Shown: piece after piece, positions 1 through 9,025 of the stretch | Position numbering within the stretch: the first letter of the stretch is position 1 | Layout: each line of letters opens with the position of its first letter | Assembly (NCBI GenBank): GCA_014860565.1 | Contig: JACZJN010000109.1 | Span: 1-64,000 of the forward strand | DNA length: 64,000 nt | Reading direction: 5' to 3' | Source of the DNA: Bacteroidota bacterium | Lineage (GTDB): Bacteria > Bacteroidota > Ignavibacteria > SZUA-365 | The notes under the pieces: generated by a model | What the model was told of the DNA's origin: nothing | What the model saw: the letters and a program-made list of their open reading frames with translations, nothing else | Database searches by the model: none | Position numbers and translations under genes: made by a program

Positions 1-2
1 GT

Positions 3-734
3 AAAGGCCTGTCACCAGTGGCAGGTGTCACCTATGCGGAAGGTTCCGGTAGCGACGAACGGCAGCGGTCTGGCGATGCGCGCTCAACAGACGAAACATG
101 CGAGGACCTGCATCCTGTATTCATCGCCCTGGGCGACACCATGCGCCGCTTTGAAATTCCAACGCAGCTTTTCCACGATTTGCTCGACGCCTTCGTGCAG
201 GATACGGAAAAACAGATGTACGCGGATTTCGATGAAGTGCTTTCTTATTGCCGGCGATCGGCTGATCCGGTGGGACGCATCATTCTCTCTCTCTTCGGTT
301 GTCTCGACGAACACACCGGTGCTCCCTCGGACGCATTGTGCACGGGGCTGCAACTCGTGAATTTCTGGCAGGACGTCTCCGTCGACCGGCGCAAGCCTCG
401 GCTTTATATTCCCCTCGATGATCTCGCACGATACGGACTGACAGCCGACGACATCCTCCGTGGGGAAGACACGCATGCATCGCGGACTGTCGTTGCCTTT
501 GAAGTGGAGCGGACCAGGGAGTTCTTCCACAAGGCGCTGCCACTGTTTCCTCTTGTCCCTCGTCGCCTCCGCCTGGAATTGGGAGCGATTTGGCGCGGTG
601 GCATGCGCGTGCTTGAAAAAATAGAAAAACAGCGGTATACTGTTTTACAATCCCGACCCACGCTGTCCGCTACGGATGTGCTGTCTATTTTTTCCGGTGC
701 TGTGCTGAAAGGAATGCCCCATGCAGGAAGCTGA
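3..734 (+). CDS. hpnC: Squalene synthase HpnC, 5' partial
   Basis: All-trans isoprenyl diphosphate synthase-type protein of the HpnC family, which in the HpnCDE route converts presqualene diphosphate to hydroxysqualene. The frame is open to the left window edge, so the N-terminus with the first Asp-rich motif is missing. The GTG at 18 is probably internal. Visible family features are the second substrate-Mg motif NFWQDVSVD followed by RLYIPLDDL, and the helical stretch HPVFIALGDTMRRFEIP. The stop lies inside the start of hpnD (14-bp overlap), so the genes are translationally coupled. Assignment to HpnC rather than HpnD rests on NFWQDV and on gene order. The first annotated codon is simply the first complete one in frame. 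Confidence 0.85.
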   Translation, partial: KGLSPVAGVTYAEGSGSDERQRSGDARSTDETCEDLHPVFIALGDTMRRFEIPTQLFHDLLDAFVQDTEKQMYADFDEVLSYCRRSADPVGRIILSLFGCLDEHTGAPSDALCTGLQLVNFWQDVSVDRRKPRLYIPLDDLARYGLTADDILRGEDTHASRTVVAFEVERTREFFHKALPLFPLVPRRLRLELGAIWRGGMRVLEKIEKQRYTVLQSRPTLSATDVLSIFSGAVLKGMPHAGS

Positions 735-1581
735 CCTCGCTGCAGACATAACCCGACGGAGCAAGACCAATTTCATGGTTTCCTTCGCGATGCTCCCCGA
801 GGAGAAACGCGATGCGATCAACACCGTGTATGCCTTCTGCCGCTGCACCGATGACATCGTCGACGAGGAAGGGGACCATGCGAGCAAGACGGCCATGCTC
901 AAGCGCTGGGGCGAGGAACTCGAAAAGGGACTGAGGAACGAGAGCAGCCACGCTCTGCTCAATAAACTCAACATGATCGCCACGCGCTTCAACATTCCCG
1001 CCGTGCATTTCTTCGACCTGATCCGCGGCATGCGCATGGATCTCGAACGCACACGCTACGACAGCTTCGACGAACTCTACGAGTACTGCTACAACGTCGC
1101 ATCCACCGTTGGTCTCATGTGCTCGGAGATATTCGGATACAAGAACGAGAAAACTCGGCAGTATGCCGTGGATCTCGGCATCGCATTGCAACTGACAAAC
1201 ATCGTGCGCGACGTCAAGGCCGATGCGGATATCGGGCGCATCTACCTGCCGCGCGAGGATTTCGAACGCTTCGGATATTCGTATGACGAACTGCTGAAAT
1301 CGACGTACAACGAAAATTTCATCCGCATGATGCGCTTCGAGACCGCGCGTGCACGCGAGTATTACCAACGGGCGCGGGCATCCCTCGCTCATGAAGATCA
1401 CGCCGCCTTTTTCGCAGCGCGAATCATGGATCGCATCTACTATCGCATCCTGCAGAAAATCGAGCAGAAGCAGTTCGCGCTTTTCGATGAACGCATTACC
1501 ATTTCCTCCTTTTCCAAGATGCGCATCGCCGCGGCCGAGTACTTCAGCCGCGCACCGCTGCAGTACGCCACCCTCACATGA
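721..1581 (+). CDS. hpnD: Presqualene diphosphate synthase HpnD
   Basis: A 286-residue squalene/phytoene synthase-family enzyme, predicted to condense two farnesyl diphosphates to presqualene diphosphate, the first step of the HpnC/D/E squalene route. Both catalytic Asp-rich motifs are present: DDIVDEE near residue 41, after YAFCRCT, and NIVRDVKADAD near residue 160, followed by GRIYLPREDF. Length is normal for the family. The start overlaps hpnC by 14 bp and the stop overlaps the hpnE start as ATGA, which marks a tight operon. Phytoene synthase is the main alternative, but adjacent hpnC and hpnE argue for squalene. Confidence 0.92.
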   Translation: MQEADLAADITRRSKTNFMVSFAMLPEEKRDAINTVYAFCRCTDDIVDEEGDHASKTAMLKRWGEELEKGLRNESSHALLNKLNMIATRFNIPAVHFFDLIRGMRMDLERTRYDSFDELYEYCYNVASTVGLMCSEIFGYKNEKTRQYAVDLGIALQLTNIVRDVKADADIGRIYLPREDFERFGYSYDELLKSTYNENFIRMMRFETARAREYYQRARASLAHEDHAAFFAARIMDRIYYRILQKIEQKQFALFDERITISSFSKMRIAAAEYFSRAPLQYATLT

Positions 1582-3014
1582 AACGCTGCGTCGTCGCGGG
1601 CGGCGGACTCGCCGGACTCGCGGCCGCCCTTCGCCTTTCCCATTCGCCGGACATCTCGGTCACCCTGTGTGAAACCACTCCCGCCCTTGGCGGACGTGCC
1701 CGCTCCTTCGTCGACCGGCAATCCGGTCTCGAAATCGATAATGGTCAGCACGTGCTCATGGGGTGTTACCGGGCGACGCTGCAGTATCTTGCCGAGGCGG
1801 GGGAATCCGCTCCCGCACTGCGTCGACTGCGCGGACTCGCGCTGCCGTTCCTGCATTCCGACGGACGACGCTGCTCGCTGCAGGCGGGCGGACTTCCCCA
1901 CCCATTTTCACTCGTACAGGCCTTCCTTCGATATGGCATGCTGCCCTTCCTCGGTAGGCTGCGCATCCTCCGCGTCGCGCTGCGTCTGCGCGGTCTCGGC
2001 AATACCGAACTCAATCGGCTCGACGACATCAGCGCGGCGGATTGGCTGCGATCATGCGGACAGGGGAGTGAGGAAATCGAGTATTTCTGGCGGCCCGTCA
2101 TTCTCGCCACGATGAATACGGAAGCGCAGCTGGCATCCGCCAAGCTGCTCGCGGCAGTGCTCCGCGAAATTTTCCTTGGCGCACCAGACGCCGCGGATAT
2201 GCTGCTTCCCGAAACCGGACTTTCTCCGCTTTTGATCGAGCCCACGCGGCGAACGCTCGAATCGCGCGGCGTGCGGATTCTCACTGGCAGCGCTGTCACC
2301 GGAATTACTGTGCATGGAGATCACAGCACCACTGCGCTCAGCGGGAGCGACACCAACGCCCTCAGCGGGAGCGACACCAACGCCCTCAGCGGAACGGGAG
2401 GTCACGTCACCGGAGTGCAGTGCGGCGAGTCGGTGTTCGAGGCCGATGCCGTGGTTCTGGCTGTACCGCCCTGGGCCGTCACACGTCTGCTTCCCGGGTT
2501 CGATACCGGGATGTACACTCCCTCCGAGATTCTATCCATACACGTCTGGACGAGTCGCGATCTTGGACGCGCGCCGATGACCGGTCTTCTCGGCACTACG
2601 TTGCAATGGGTGTTTTTCAAAGGGGAGACGGCGTCTGGCGTGTATCACTATTCCTGCACGATATCCGCCGCATGCGGCGATGAAACCGCTGACGAAGCAG
2701 CACTGCGTGCGATGCTTCTCCGCGAGCTGCGTCTGCTCGACGGCGAACTTCGCGACGAAGATCTCATCCGCATTCTCCCCGTCCGAGAAAAGCGCGCCAC
2801 GTTTGTCCCGAGGCCGGGCCTCGAAGCGCAACGTCCGTCATCACGGACAGCAGTCGCCGGCCTCTTTCTCGCCGGGGACTGGACGGACACGGGATTGCCC
2901 GCGACGATCGAGGGTGCGATTCGGAGTGGCTTCGCGGCGGCGGATGCAGTGAATGCGAGCGGCGAACCGATGCAAGGGTCGGATGCGCTCCCGTTCGTCA
3001 GTCCGGCATCCTAA
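1578..3014 (+). CDS. hpnE: Hydroxysqualene dehydroxylase HpnE
   Basis: A 478-residue FAD-dependent amine-oxidase-fold protein, expected to reduce hydroxysqualene to squalene as the last step of the HpnCDE pathway. The N-terminus carries the dinucleotide-binding motif VAGGGLAGLAAALRL, then an acidic strand end and GGRARSF. NGQHVLMGCY is typical of squalene-associated desaturases, and a C-terminal FAD contact LAGDWTDTGLPATIEGA is visible. It starts within the hpnD stop. Residues about 254-271 are an inserted perfect 8-residue repeat (LSGSDTNA) between two beta strands. The stop overlaps the stop of the convergent acyltransferase gene by 4 bp. No squalene-hopene cyclase is visible in the window. 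Confidence 0.92.
   Translation: MKRCVVAGGGLAGLAAALRLSHSPDISVTLCETTPALGGRARSFVDRQSGLEIDNGQHVLMGCYRATLQYLAEAGESAPALRRLRGLALPFLHSDGRRCSLQAGGLPHPFSLVQAFLRYGMLPFLGRLRILRVALRLRGLGNTELNRLDDISAADWLRSCGQGSEEIEYFWRPVILATMNTEAQLASAKLLAAVLREIFLGAPDAADMLLPETGLSPLLIEPTRRTLESRGVRILTGSAVTGITVHGDHSTTALSGSDTNALSGSDTNALSGTGGHVTGVQCGESVFEADAVVLAVPPWAVTRLLPGFDTGMYTPSEILSIHVWTSRDLGRAPMTGLLGTTLQWVFFKGETASGVYHYSCTISAACGDETADEAALRAMLLRELRLLDGELRDEDLIRILPVREKRATFVPRPGLEAQRPSSRTAVAGLFLAGDWTDTGLPATIEGAIRSGFAAADAVNASGEPMQGSDALPFVSPAS
2337..2392 (+). repeat. 24-bp in-frame tandem repeat inside hpnE
   Basis: Two perfect 24-bp copies (2337-2360 and 2361-2384) and the first 8 bases of a third. Each encodes LSGSDTNA. The unit length keeps the reading frame, and the insert falls in a probable surface loop of the FAD/substrate domain. 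Confidence 0.95.
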
Positions 3015-3739
3015 TTCTTCCCACGCACACCGTCCCACCACTGATTGATAGACTGTTTTCCCGTGAGAATGGTCGTGTAGGATGACAGGTCCCGCTCCAT
3101 GACGTCTTCGCGCTGAACAAGCATTTCGTGGTTCAGGAGTTGCTCCATAATGCCGGTGGTCAGTCGGATGTCAACCCGTTCCCCGTCACGGATGTGCCAG
3201 GGAGAGCCGCAGGCAATAAATGCCTCGGGGAGTTCATCCTCGACGAATTCATAGCGGAAAGCCACGGGAATGGCGATCACTTCGCCGATGTCGCGCAGCA
3301 GGCGCGCCGTCCCGGTATAGAAACGCAGCGGACGCTTTTCTGCCGAGGTGAGCACCCCCTGGGGAAATACCCACAGCGCGCGCGAGCTCCCGCGCAGCAG
3401 GTCCGCGGCATACTGCAGACTGCGCATTGCCGCTCGGGGATTCTCACGTACAACCGAAAAACAGCCAACCTTTCGGAAGAATCCGTAGCGGGCGACCTGC
3501 TCTTCCTCCATCATCGCGTAGGCGTCATGGCGGAAGTGTTTGCGGGAGAGAACGAGGGGGAGCACGGCGTCCCACCATCCCGGATGATTCGCATACAGCA
3601 CGACGGGAACCCCTCCGCCGTCGACGGGCACATTCTCCGCGCCTTTGAGATGCACGGCCGCGAATCGGTGACGCAGTCGGCGAGTAAAATATGCCGTCAT
3701 CACACGTTCGACGAGAGGGGATTTTTCGGCTGGAATCAT
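3011..3739 (-). CDS. PlsC-like lysophospholipid acyltransferase
   Basis: A 242-residue member of the phospholipid/glycerol acyltransferase superfamily. The catalytic HX4D motif is seen as NHPGWWDA near residue 51. The downstream substrate-binding block is FPQGV instead of the usual FPEG. No clear transmembrane segment is visible, so it may be a peripheral membrane enzyme transferring acyl groups to a glycerol- or carotenoid-type acceptor. Tail-to-tail with hpnE (stop codons overlap) and divergent from mnmA. The NHPxWWD subclass is often found near isoprenoid-lipid genes in Bacteroidota, so a role in polar isoprenoid or membrane lipid tailoring is possible, but the substrate is unknown. Confidence 0.8.
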   Translation of the reverse strand: MIPAEKSPLVERVMTAYFTRRLRHRFAAVHLKGAENVPVDGGGVPVVLYANHPGWWDAVLPLVLSRKHFRHDAYAMMEEEQVARYGFFRKVGCFSVVRENPRAAMRSLQYAADLLRGSSRALWVFPQGVLTSAEKRPLRFYTGTARLLRDIGEVIAIPVAFRYEFVEDELPEAFIACGSPWHIRDGERVDIRLTTGIMEQLLNHEMLVQREDVMERDLSSYTTILTGKQSINQWWDGVRGKN

Positions 3740-3849
3740 GAACGGAAATTTTCTTACTTACATAGATGTATTCGTGAACGAAATTGCGCGCGTCCCTTTC
3801 CAAATATAGCAGGTGCGCGGGCGCGGACAAACGGAAGAAAGGAAATCCC

Positions 3850-4965
3850 ATGGCAGCAATGCCCGCGGTGAAGAAGCCGCGCGTGGTCGTCGGCATGTCG
3901 GGCGGCGTCGATTCGAGTGTTGCCGCGGCTCTGCTGGTCGAGCAGGGCTTCGACGTGATCGGCATCACGATAAAGACATACAATTACGAAGAGGTGGGCG
4001 GAAATGCCGCCAACGAAAGCAGCTGCTGTTCGCTCGATGGCATCAACGACGCACGTGTCGTATGCCTGGATCTCGGCATCCCGCATTACGTGCTCGATTT
4101 CTCGCGTCCGTTCAAGGAGCATGTCATCGATATGTTCGTGGAGGAGTATCTCGCCGGCAACACCCCGAACCCCTGCGTGATCTGCAATCGGAAGATCAAA
4201 TGGGAGGAACTCATCCGAAAGGGCATGGCGCTGGGCGCGGACCATGTCGCCATGGGACATTACGCCCGCCTGCGGCACGACGAAGACAGCGCCCGCTACT
4301 GGATCGCGCGCGGGGAGGACGCGTCGAAGGATCAGTCCTACGCCCTCTGGGCAGTGTCGCAGGAAAGCCTCGCGCGCACACTGTTTCCGCTGGGTGAGAT
4401 AAGCAAGGAGGAAGCGCGCCGTGTTGCCGAACGTCTCAAGGTCCGCACCGCGCAGAAACAGGAGAGCTACGAGATCTGTTTCATCCCCGACAACGATTAC
4501 ACGCGTTTTCTGCGCGAGAATGTCGACGGACTGGACGAAAAGGTGAAGGGTGGGGACGTGTTGTTTGAAGGAAAGAAAATCGGCGAGCACGACGGCTATC
4601 CCTTCTACACTATCGGGCAGCGTCGCGGACTGAACGTCGCCGTGGGAGAACCGGTATTCGTCACGGAAATCCGCGCGGGCGATAATACGATCACCGTCGG
4701 ACGAAAGGAAGATCTTGAAAAAAAGGGATGTGTCGTCCGCGACGTGAACATGCAGAAATACGCTTTCCCGAGAGAGCCGCTTCGGGTCACCGCGAAAATC
4801 CGCTACAAGGATCCCGGCGCGCCTGCCGAGCTGCGTCCTCTCCTTGACGGGCGCATTGAACTCATCTTCGACGAACCGCGACGTGCCATCACGCGCGGGC
4901 AGTCCACCGTATGGTACGAAGGCGACGACGTCGTCGGCGGCGGCATCATTGAGGAAGTGAAATGA
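3850..4965 (+). CDS. mnmA: tRNA-specific 2-thiouridylase MnmA
   Basis: A 371-residue enzyme that installs the 2-thio group on the wobble uridine of Lys, Glu and Gln tRNAs in the cytoplasm. Motifs are the ATP pyrophosphatase PP-loop GMSGGVDSSVAA, the first catalytic cysteine in NPCVICNRKIKW, the tRNA-contact block KDQSYAL, and the second catalytic cysteine in SYEICFIPDNDY. The ATG at 3850 is chosen because an AGGA ribosome site lies 7 bases upstream and the PP-loop then falls at the usual distance from the N-terminus; an upstream in-frame ATG at 3784 would add a nonconserved leader. The gene ends at a strong terminator shared with mdh. Confidence 0.95.
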   Translation: MAAMPAVKKPRVVVGMSGGVDSSVAAALLVEQGFDVIGITIKTYNYEEVGGNAANESSCCSLDGINDARVVCLDLGIPHYVLDFSRPFKEHVIDMFVEEYLAGNTPNPCVICNRKIKWEELIRKGMALGADHVAMGHYARLRHDEDSARYWIARGEDASKDQSYALWAVSQESLARTLFPLGEISKEEARRVAERLKVRTAQKQESYEICFIPDNDYTRFLRENVDGLDEKVKGGDVLFEGKKIGEHDGYPFYTIGQRRGLNVAVGEPVFVTEIRAGDNTITVGRKEDLEKKGCVVRDVNMQKYAFPREPLRVTAKIRYKDPGAPAELRPLLDGRIELIFDEPRRAITRGQSTVWYEGDDVVGGGIIEEVK

Positions 4966-5003
4966 AACGAAAACGGCGTCCCTTTCGGAACGCCGTTTTC
5001 GTT
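4966..5003. terminator. Bidirectional rho-independent terminator (mnmA/mdh)
   Basis: Perfect 14-bp stem with a 10-base loop, A-rich on the left and T-rich on the right, placed between the convergent stops of mnmA and mdh. The symmetry lets it act for both genes. Confidence 0.9.
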
Positions 5004-5019
5004 GAAACCAGGGAGGAAC

Positions 5020-6000
5020 TCAGAGCAGGTCCTTGACCACGTCGCGTTCCATCTGCAGTTCGGCGAGAGTCTTGGCGAATTTCTCTTTGGCGAAATCGCT
5101 GAAGGGGAGTCCCTGCACGATGCTGTAGTTCCCGGCGGCATCGGTGACGAGCGGGAAGGAGAAGAGAAGTCCTTCTTCCACACCGTAGCTGCCATCACTT
5201 GGGACAGCGGCGGAATACCACTGGCCGTCGGGAGTCTTTGCAATCAGGCTGCGCACATGGTCGATGGCGGCATTGGCTGCCGAGAAGGCGGATGAGGATC
5301 CGCGTGCGGCGATGATTTCCGCGCCGCGATTCTGCACCTTCTTGATCATTTCGCCCTGCAGCCACTCGCCATCGGTGATGACGGAAGCGACCGGCTGTCC
5401 GTTGATCTTCGCATTTTCCGTGTCGGGATACTGGGTGTTGGAGTGATTGCCCCAGATGGTGACGTTCGTCACGGCGCTGACGCCCACACCGGCCTTGCCG
5501 GCAAGCTGCGCCATGGCACGGTTCTGATCGAGACGAGTCATAGCCGAGAAACGCTCGCGCGGCAGTTCCTTCGCGTTCGACATGGCGATCAGGGCGTTGG
5601 TGTTGCAGGGATTGCCGACGACCACGGCGCGGACATCCGATGCGCCTTTGAGCAGGGCATTGCCCTGTCCGACGAAGATCGGTCCGTTTTCGCGGATCAG
5701 GTCGTTGCGCTCCATGCCCTTCGTACGGGGCTTGGAACCGATCAGCAGTGCCCAGTTGACGCCGTCGAATGCGACGTCGGCCGAGTCGGAGACGTTGATG
5801 CTCTCGAGCAGCGGGAATGCGCAGTCGTTGAGTTCCATGACGACGCCTTCGAGCGCTGCGATTGCCTGCGGAAGTTCCAACAGGTGAAGTGCGACTTTGG
5901 TATCGGGGCCGAACATCTGGCCGGAAGCGATGCGGGGGAGGATGGCGTAGCCGATGGCGCCTGCGGCACCGGTGACTGCGACATGAACAGTGTTGGGCAT
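5020..6000 (-). CDS. mdh: Malate dehydrogenase (type 2, NAD-dependent)
   Basis: A 326-residue cytosolic-type malate dehydrogenase that interconverts malate and oxaloacetate in the TCA cycle. Visible features are the Rossmann motif [10 protein letters not shown], the substrate-binding block with [17 protein letters not shown], the Asp of the catalytic relay in TRLDQNRA, and the catalytic His in [11 protein letters not shown]. Length is typical for this subgroup, which differs from the shorter LDH-like bacterial MDHs. A purine-rich AGAGGA ribosome site lies 8 bases before the ATG. It stands alone, convergent to mnmA. Confidence 0.95.
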   Translation of the reverse strand: MPNTVHVAVTGAAGAIGYAILPRIASGQMFGPDTKVALHLLELPQAIAALEGVVMELNDCAFPLLESINVSDSADVAFDGVNWALLIGSKPRTKGMERNDLIRENGPIFVGQGNALLKGASDVRAVVVGNPCNTNALIAMSNAKELPRERFSAMTRLDQNRAMAQLAGKAGVGVSAVTNVTIWGNHSNTQYPDTENAKINGQPVASVITDGEWLQGEMIKKVQNRGAEIIAARGSSSAFSAANAAIDHVRSLIAKTPDGQWYSAAVPSDGSYGVEEGLLFSFPLVTDAAGNYSIVQGLPFSDFAKEKFAKTLAELQMERDVVKDLL

Positions 6001-6381
6001 AATGTGTTCCTCTTATCGCGTGACAGTGAATGGGGGACAATGAGTTGTTGAATCCTGATTCTCATGCTACTGAGATTTTTTCTGAAATTCAAGAGCCCGA
6101 GGACGGAAATGACCGGACGCGGAGGAGTGGAAGGGGCGGAAGGAGCGGAGGAACCCCATCGGCATCCGAGCCAACGGCTCGGCATGCCACGCGCAACGAT
6201 CTGGTAAACCCCGTTGACGGAGGGGCGAGCCAACGGCTCGGCCATAGAACCGACGGTGAAAACGCGACGAACACAGTCCGGATGGCGATCGGGCAATCCG
6301 GGCCCAAAGGACGTGAAGAGCGAACATTTGAGAAAAGCATTACATTTGAAGAAGTATCTCCCTCTTCAACCGAGTCCGCCC
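6001..6381. other. Intergenic region between mdh and lipoprotein gene, with palindromic repeats
   Basis: About 380 bases with no credible gene. It must hold the divergent promoters for mdh (minus) and the lipoprotein (plus). Two copies of a CGAGCC-AAC-GGCTCG palindrome lie in its middle. The open frame that extends the downstream lipoprotein gene through this stretch has no signal peptide and non-coding-like composition. Confidence 0.7.
6166..6240. repeat. Two short palindromic repeats (REP-like)
   Basis: CGAGCC-AAC-GGCTCG occurs at 6167-6181 and 6226-6240, 59 bases apart, each followed by GC. Each copy can form a 6-7 bp stem with a 3-base loop. The arrangement resembles paired extragenic palindromes or remnants of a dispersed element. 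Only two copies are seen in this window. Confidence 0.6.
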
Positions 6382-7221
6382 ATGCGAGTATCCGCGTGCG
6401 TTATTTTCATGATTCTCCTTCTCCCCGCCTGCGATACCGAGGCGCAGGGGACAATTTCCGGCTACGATTTCGGAAAGAACGGCCGCCACCAGGTCGAGCT
6501 CAATCGCCTGCTGCGCGAGATTTCGGGACTGACGGTCACCCCGCACGGCCATCTGCTTGCGCACGACGACGAGAAAGGGGTGATCTACCGCATCGATGCC
6601 ATGACCGGCAGCATCCTTTCCCGCTTCAAACTGGGACGCACGACCATCACCGAGGATTTCGAGGATATCGCCTCCGCGGGCGAGATGCTGTATCTGGTCA
6701 CCAGCGACGGCCGGCTGTATGTTTCCCGCGAAGGGAATGACGGAGGACGGGTGGAATACAACGTCCTCAATACGCCGCTTACGCGCAGCAACAACGTGGA
6801 AGGCTTGTGCTACGACCCGGAATCAGGGGCACTGCTGATGGCGTGCAAAGATTCTCCCGGCCGCGGCTTCTCGGGGAAAAGGACCGTCTATTCCTATTAT
6901 CCCGTCCCACAACGCATGGATCCAAGTCCCCGCTTCGTGCTGGATGAAAAACAGCTGCGGCCATCCATCCACGGCAAGCAATTCAAACCCTCCGCGATCG
7001 CGCGGCACCCACTGCGGAAAACGTTTTTCATCCTCGCCTCCGACGGCTGCAGCCTGGTCGAAGTCGACGCCAACGGGAACCTTCGAGGGATTCAGCGCCT
7101 CGATAGGAAACTGCATCCGCAGCCGGAAGGGCTGACATTCCTCGCAAACGGCGATATGCTCATCAGCGATGAAGGGACGAAGCACGGGACGCTGACGCGG
7201 TACTTTTATAACAAACGGTAA
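6382..7221 (+). CDS. SdiA-regulated-type beta-propeller lipoprotein
   Basis: A 279-residue exported protein. The ATG at 6382 is chosen because it gives a lipoprotein signal peptide with lipobox LLPAC (Cys at residue 17); the frame continues upstream without such features. The mature part resembles the SdiA-regulated/esterase-like propeller family: ISGLTVTPHGHLLAHDDEKG, EDFEDIA and NNVEGLCYDPESGALLMACK are blade signatures, and QPEGLTFLANGDMLISDEG closes the set. Members are cell-envelope proteins of uncertain activity, sometimes phytase-like. It stands alone and converges on the ArsA-like gene with a 42-base gap that shows no terminator. Confidence 0.75.
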   Translation: MRVSACVIFMILLLPACDTEAQGTISGYDFGKNGRHQVELNRLLREISGLTVTPHGHLLAHDDEKGVIYRIDAMTGSILSRFKLGRTTITEDFEDIASAGEMLYLVTSDGRLYVSREGNDGGRVEYNVLNTPLTRSNNVEGLCYDPESGALLMACKDSPGRGFSGKRTVYSYYPVPQRMDPSPRFVLDEKQLRPSIHGKQFKPSAIARHPLRKTFFILASDGCSLVEVDANGNLRGIQRLDRKLHPQPEGLTFLANGDMLISDEGTKHGTLTRYFYNKR

Positions 7222-7263
7222 GAATGGCGCAGGGTCAAGAGCCGATAGCCGATAGCGAATGGC

Positions 7264-8169
7264 TCATGGCTGATGAGCGTCGACAGGATGCTGGTCAAGA
7301 TATTCTGTCAGATTTCTCATGCCGAGCAGTGGAACGTCAGAGGACGGGAGGAGGATTCGGGGCATTGATGCGAGTTCCGGGGGCAGGGAGGAAAGATCCG
7401 CGGCATCGGTCCATTTGTTGATTGCGAGACGCTCAGCCGTGACACCCAACGGGGTGAGGGCCTCGAGGATGCGGCGGGACTCCATCCAGGAAAGACGATC
7501 GGGATTCATGACCACGGTCACGTGCGTCGTGCTGCCGTCGGCGAAATGATCGCGAAGCGCGGCATTTGCATCGCGTTCTTCTTCCAACCTTCGAAGCGCC
7601 CGGTCCTGCTCCACTTCCTTTTTCCCGACGCGGATGCGTGTAATGATTTCGCGCTTCTCCTTGATGGTGTTGCGCAGGCGCAGAAGTTCGTTGGTCCAGA
7701 TGCCGGAGATCGTGGGCGATGCGAAAAAGCGCAGCGCGAGGGCGGTGGGAGGCATATCGACGACGATCACGTCGCATTCCGCATGCTCACGCAGCGCATC
7801 CTGATAGATGGCGCGCAGGGCGAATTCCTCGAGCCCCGGCGCGTGCCGCAGCACGCGGAAGTAATGATCGAGATTGAGCGCCGTGAGATATGTGTAGCTT
7901 TCGCGCATGCGCTGCTGCACGTCCTCGAGATAGCGGGCAATCCACTGGTTGACGTCCGGTTCACGCACTAAAAGTCCGGGTGCCGCCTCGCTTGCCTTGT
8001 CGCTGAAGGACCGTTCGAATATATCGGACTGATTGTGCGCGGGATCGAGCGACAGCAGCAGCGCACGCTTTCCGACGCGTGCCTGCGCCAGCGCCATCAA
8101 TGCCGAAAGGGTGGATTTCCCAACGCCGCCTTTGCCGATCTGGAAGAGGGAGTGCAGCATGTCAGTCAA
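7264..8169 (-). CDS. ArsA/GET3-family ATPase
   Basis: A 301-residue single-domain P-loop ATPase of the ArsA/GET3 (SIMIBI) class. It has a deviant Walker A GKGGVGKST at residue ~12, the switch region LSLDPAHNQSDIF, and VIVVDMPPTALALRFF as the Walker B/switch II area. No Cys metalloid site is visible, so arsenite transport is unlikely; a targeting or assembly ATPase is more plausible. It is the last gene of the CstA operon, beginning 38 bases after the small upstream gene, so its client may be CstA or the two small partner proteins (inference). Confidence 0.82.
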   Translation of the reverse strand: MTDMLHSLFQIGKGGVGKSTLSALMALAQARVGKRALLLSLDPAHNQSDIFERSFSDKASEAAPGLLVREPDVNQWIARYLEDVQQRMRESYTYLTALNLDHYFRVLRHAPGLEEFALRAIYQDALREHAECDVIVVDMPPTALALRFFASPTISGIWTNELLRLRNTIKEKREIITRIRVGKKEVEQDRALRRLEEERDANAALRDHFADGSTTHVTVVMNPDRLSWMESRRILEALTPLGVTAERLAINKWTDAADLSSLPPELASMPRILLPSSDVPLLGMRNLTEYLDQHPVDAHQP

Positions 8170-8207
8170 TGACCAATCTGATGGCGGAGTCTCTCATGCG
8201 CGTGGCC

Positions 8208-8477
8208 TCAATCGACGGGAAGGGAGGAGAACAGTTGGGAGAGCGGCGATTGGGCAGTGTCGATGTGGGTGATGAGCATGTGCAGTTCTTCCTCCAGATC
8301 AGGAAGCAGGGAGAGCGTCAGTTCGGCCGGGGGAGCGGGAAGTCCGATCCCATGACCGAGCAGCAGCAGTGCGAAAATTTGCCGCAGTTCCTGGACCTCC
8401 CATTCCAGCGTGTCGACCGCGCGTGCGCGGTGCACGTCGGAAAGCAGGCCGAGCCATCTGCGCCAGCGGGCGCTCAT
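8208..8477 (-). CDS. Small hypothetical protein in the CstA operon
   Basis: An 89-residue protein of unknown function. It is Leu-rich and predicted helical, with an acidic C-terminal half (LPDLEEELHMLITHID) and a hydrophobic mid-segment IFALLLLGHGIGLPAP. Its ATG overlaps the stop of the upstream membrane-protein gene as ATGA, strong evidence that it is translated. No family is recognised. A cytoplasmic linker between the membrane proteins and the ArsA-like ATPase is possible but speculative. Confidence 0.65.
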   Translation of the reverse strand: MSARWRRWLGLLSDVHRARAVDTLEWEVQELRQIFALLLLGHGIGLPAPPAELTLSLLPDLEEELHMLITHIDTAQSPLSQLFSSLPVD

Positions 8478-9025
8478 GAGCGTCCCGCGCGAAACACACG
8501 CGCATCGGCAGTGAGTCGGCGACGGGAGGGATAGAAAACATAGCAGGCGTAGAGTGCGAGAAGAAGGATCCCCGCAATGTGGAAGCCCGAAACGGCGATG
8601 AGCGAAGCGCCGACGGCGATCCACAGGGTGAACATCGCGGCGACCATGCTGTTGTTTTCGAAACGGTAGAACGCCCCGAACGCGACACCCGTTTTCCCAC
8701 GATGCGCATTGGCGAAGAGAATGCGGTACATCAGCGGGAGCGCGATGGCGAAAAATGCCGCCAGGACAAAAAGCACGACGTCCCAGGTCGGATGATCGAC
8801 GTAGGGCAGGCTGGTGAATGCGCCGCCTGCGCGCGCGATTTCGAGTCCGCCGAGGAGGAGTCCCGGCGGAAGCAGCAGCAGCAGGAAGCGCTTGCGCAGA
8901 TGCGTGCGCAGCTGCTCGATCGCGGTTTCGCGATCCGGCATCTTTTCGCCGGACCCCAACTGCTCTTCCTGCGTCCTCCCCTGTGGATCGGTCGGAGCGT
9001 TGCCGTTTCCGCCAGTGCTGCTCAC
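8474..9025 (-). CDS. Hypothetical membrane protein in the CstA operon
   Basis: A 183-residue protein with an N-terminal charged region and about four hydrophobic segments: FLLLLLPPGLLLGGLEIA, VVLFVLAAFFAIALPLMYRI, MVAAMFTLWIAVGASLIAV, and the following GILLLALYACYVFY. The GTG at 9025 is chosen because it overlaps the cstA stop as GTGA and places about 50 soluble residues before the first membrane segment. Its own stop overlaps the next start. Function unknown; coupling to cstA suggests an accessory subunit of the transporter. Confidence 0.7.
   Translation of the reverse strand: MSSTGGNGNAPTDPQGRTQEEQLGSGEKMPDRETAIEQLRTHLRKRFLLLLLPPGLLLGGLEIARAGGAFTSLPYVDHPTWDVVLFVLAAFFAIALPLMYRILFANAHRGKTGVAFGAFYRFENNSMVAAMFTLWIAVGASLIAVSGFHIAGILLLALYACYVFYPSRRRLTADARVFRAGRS

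Noticed and set aside
7224-7263. Small gene between the lipoprotein and ArsA-like genes
   Set aside because: The stretch is degenerate GATAGC/GGCT-type low-complexity sequence with no ribosome site.
7264-8169. Arsenite efflux ATPase
   Set aside because: Single P-loop domain without the metalloid Cys triad, and no arsB/arsR nearby; a GET3-like role fits better.
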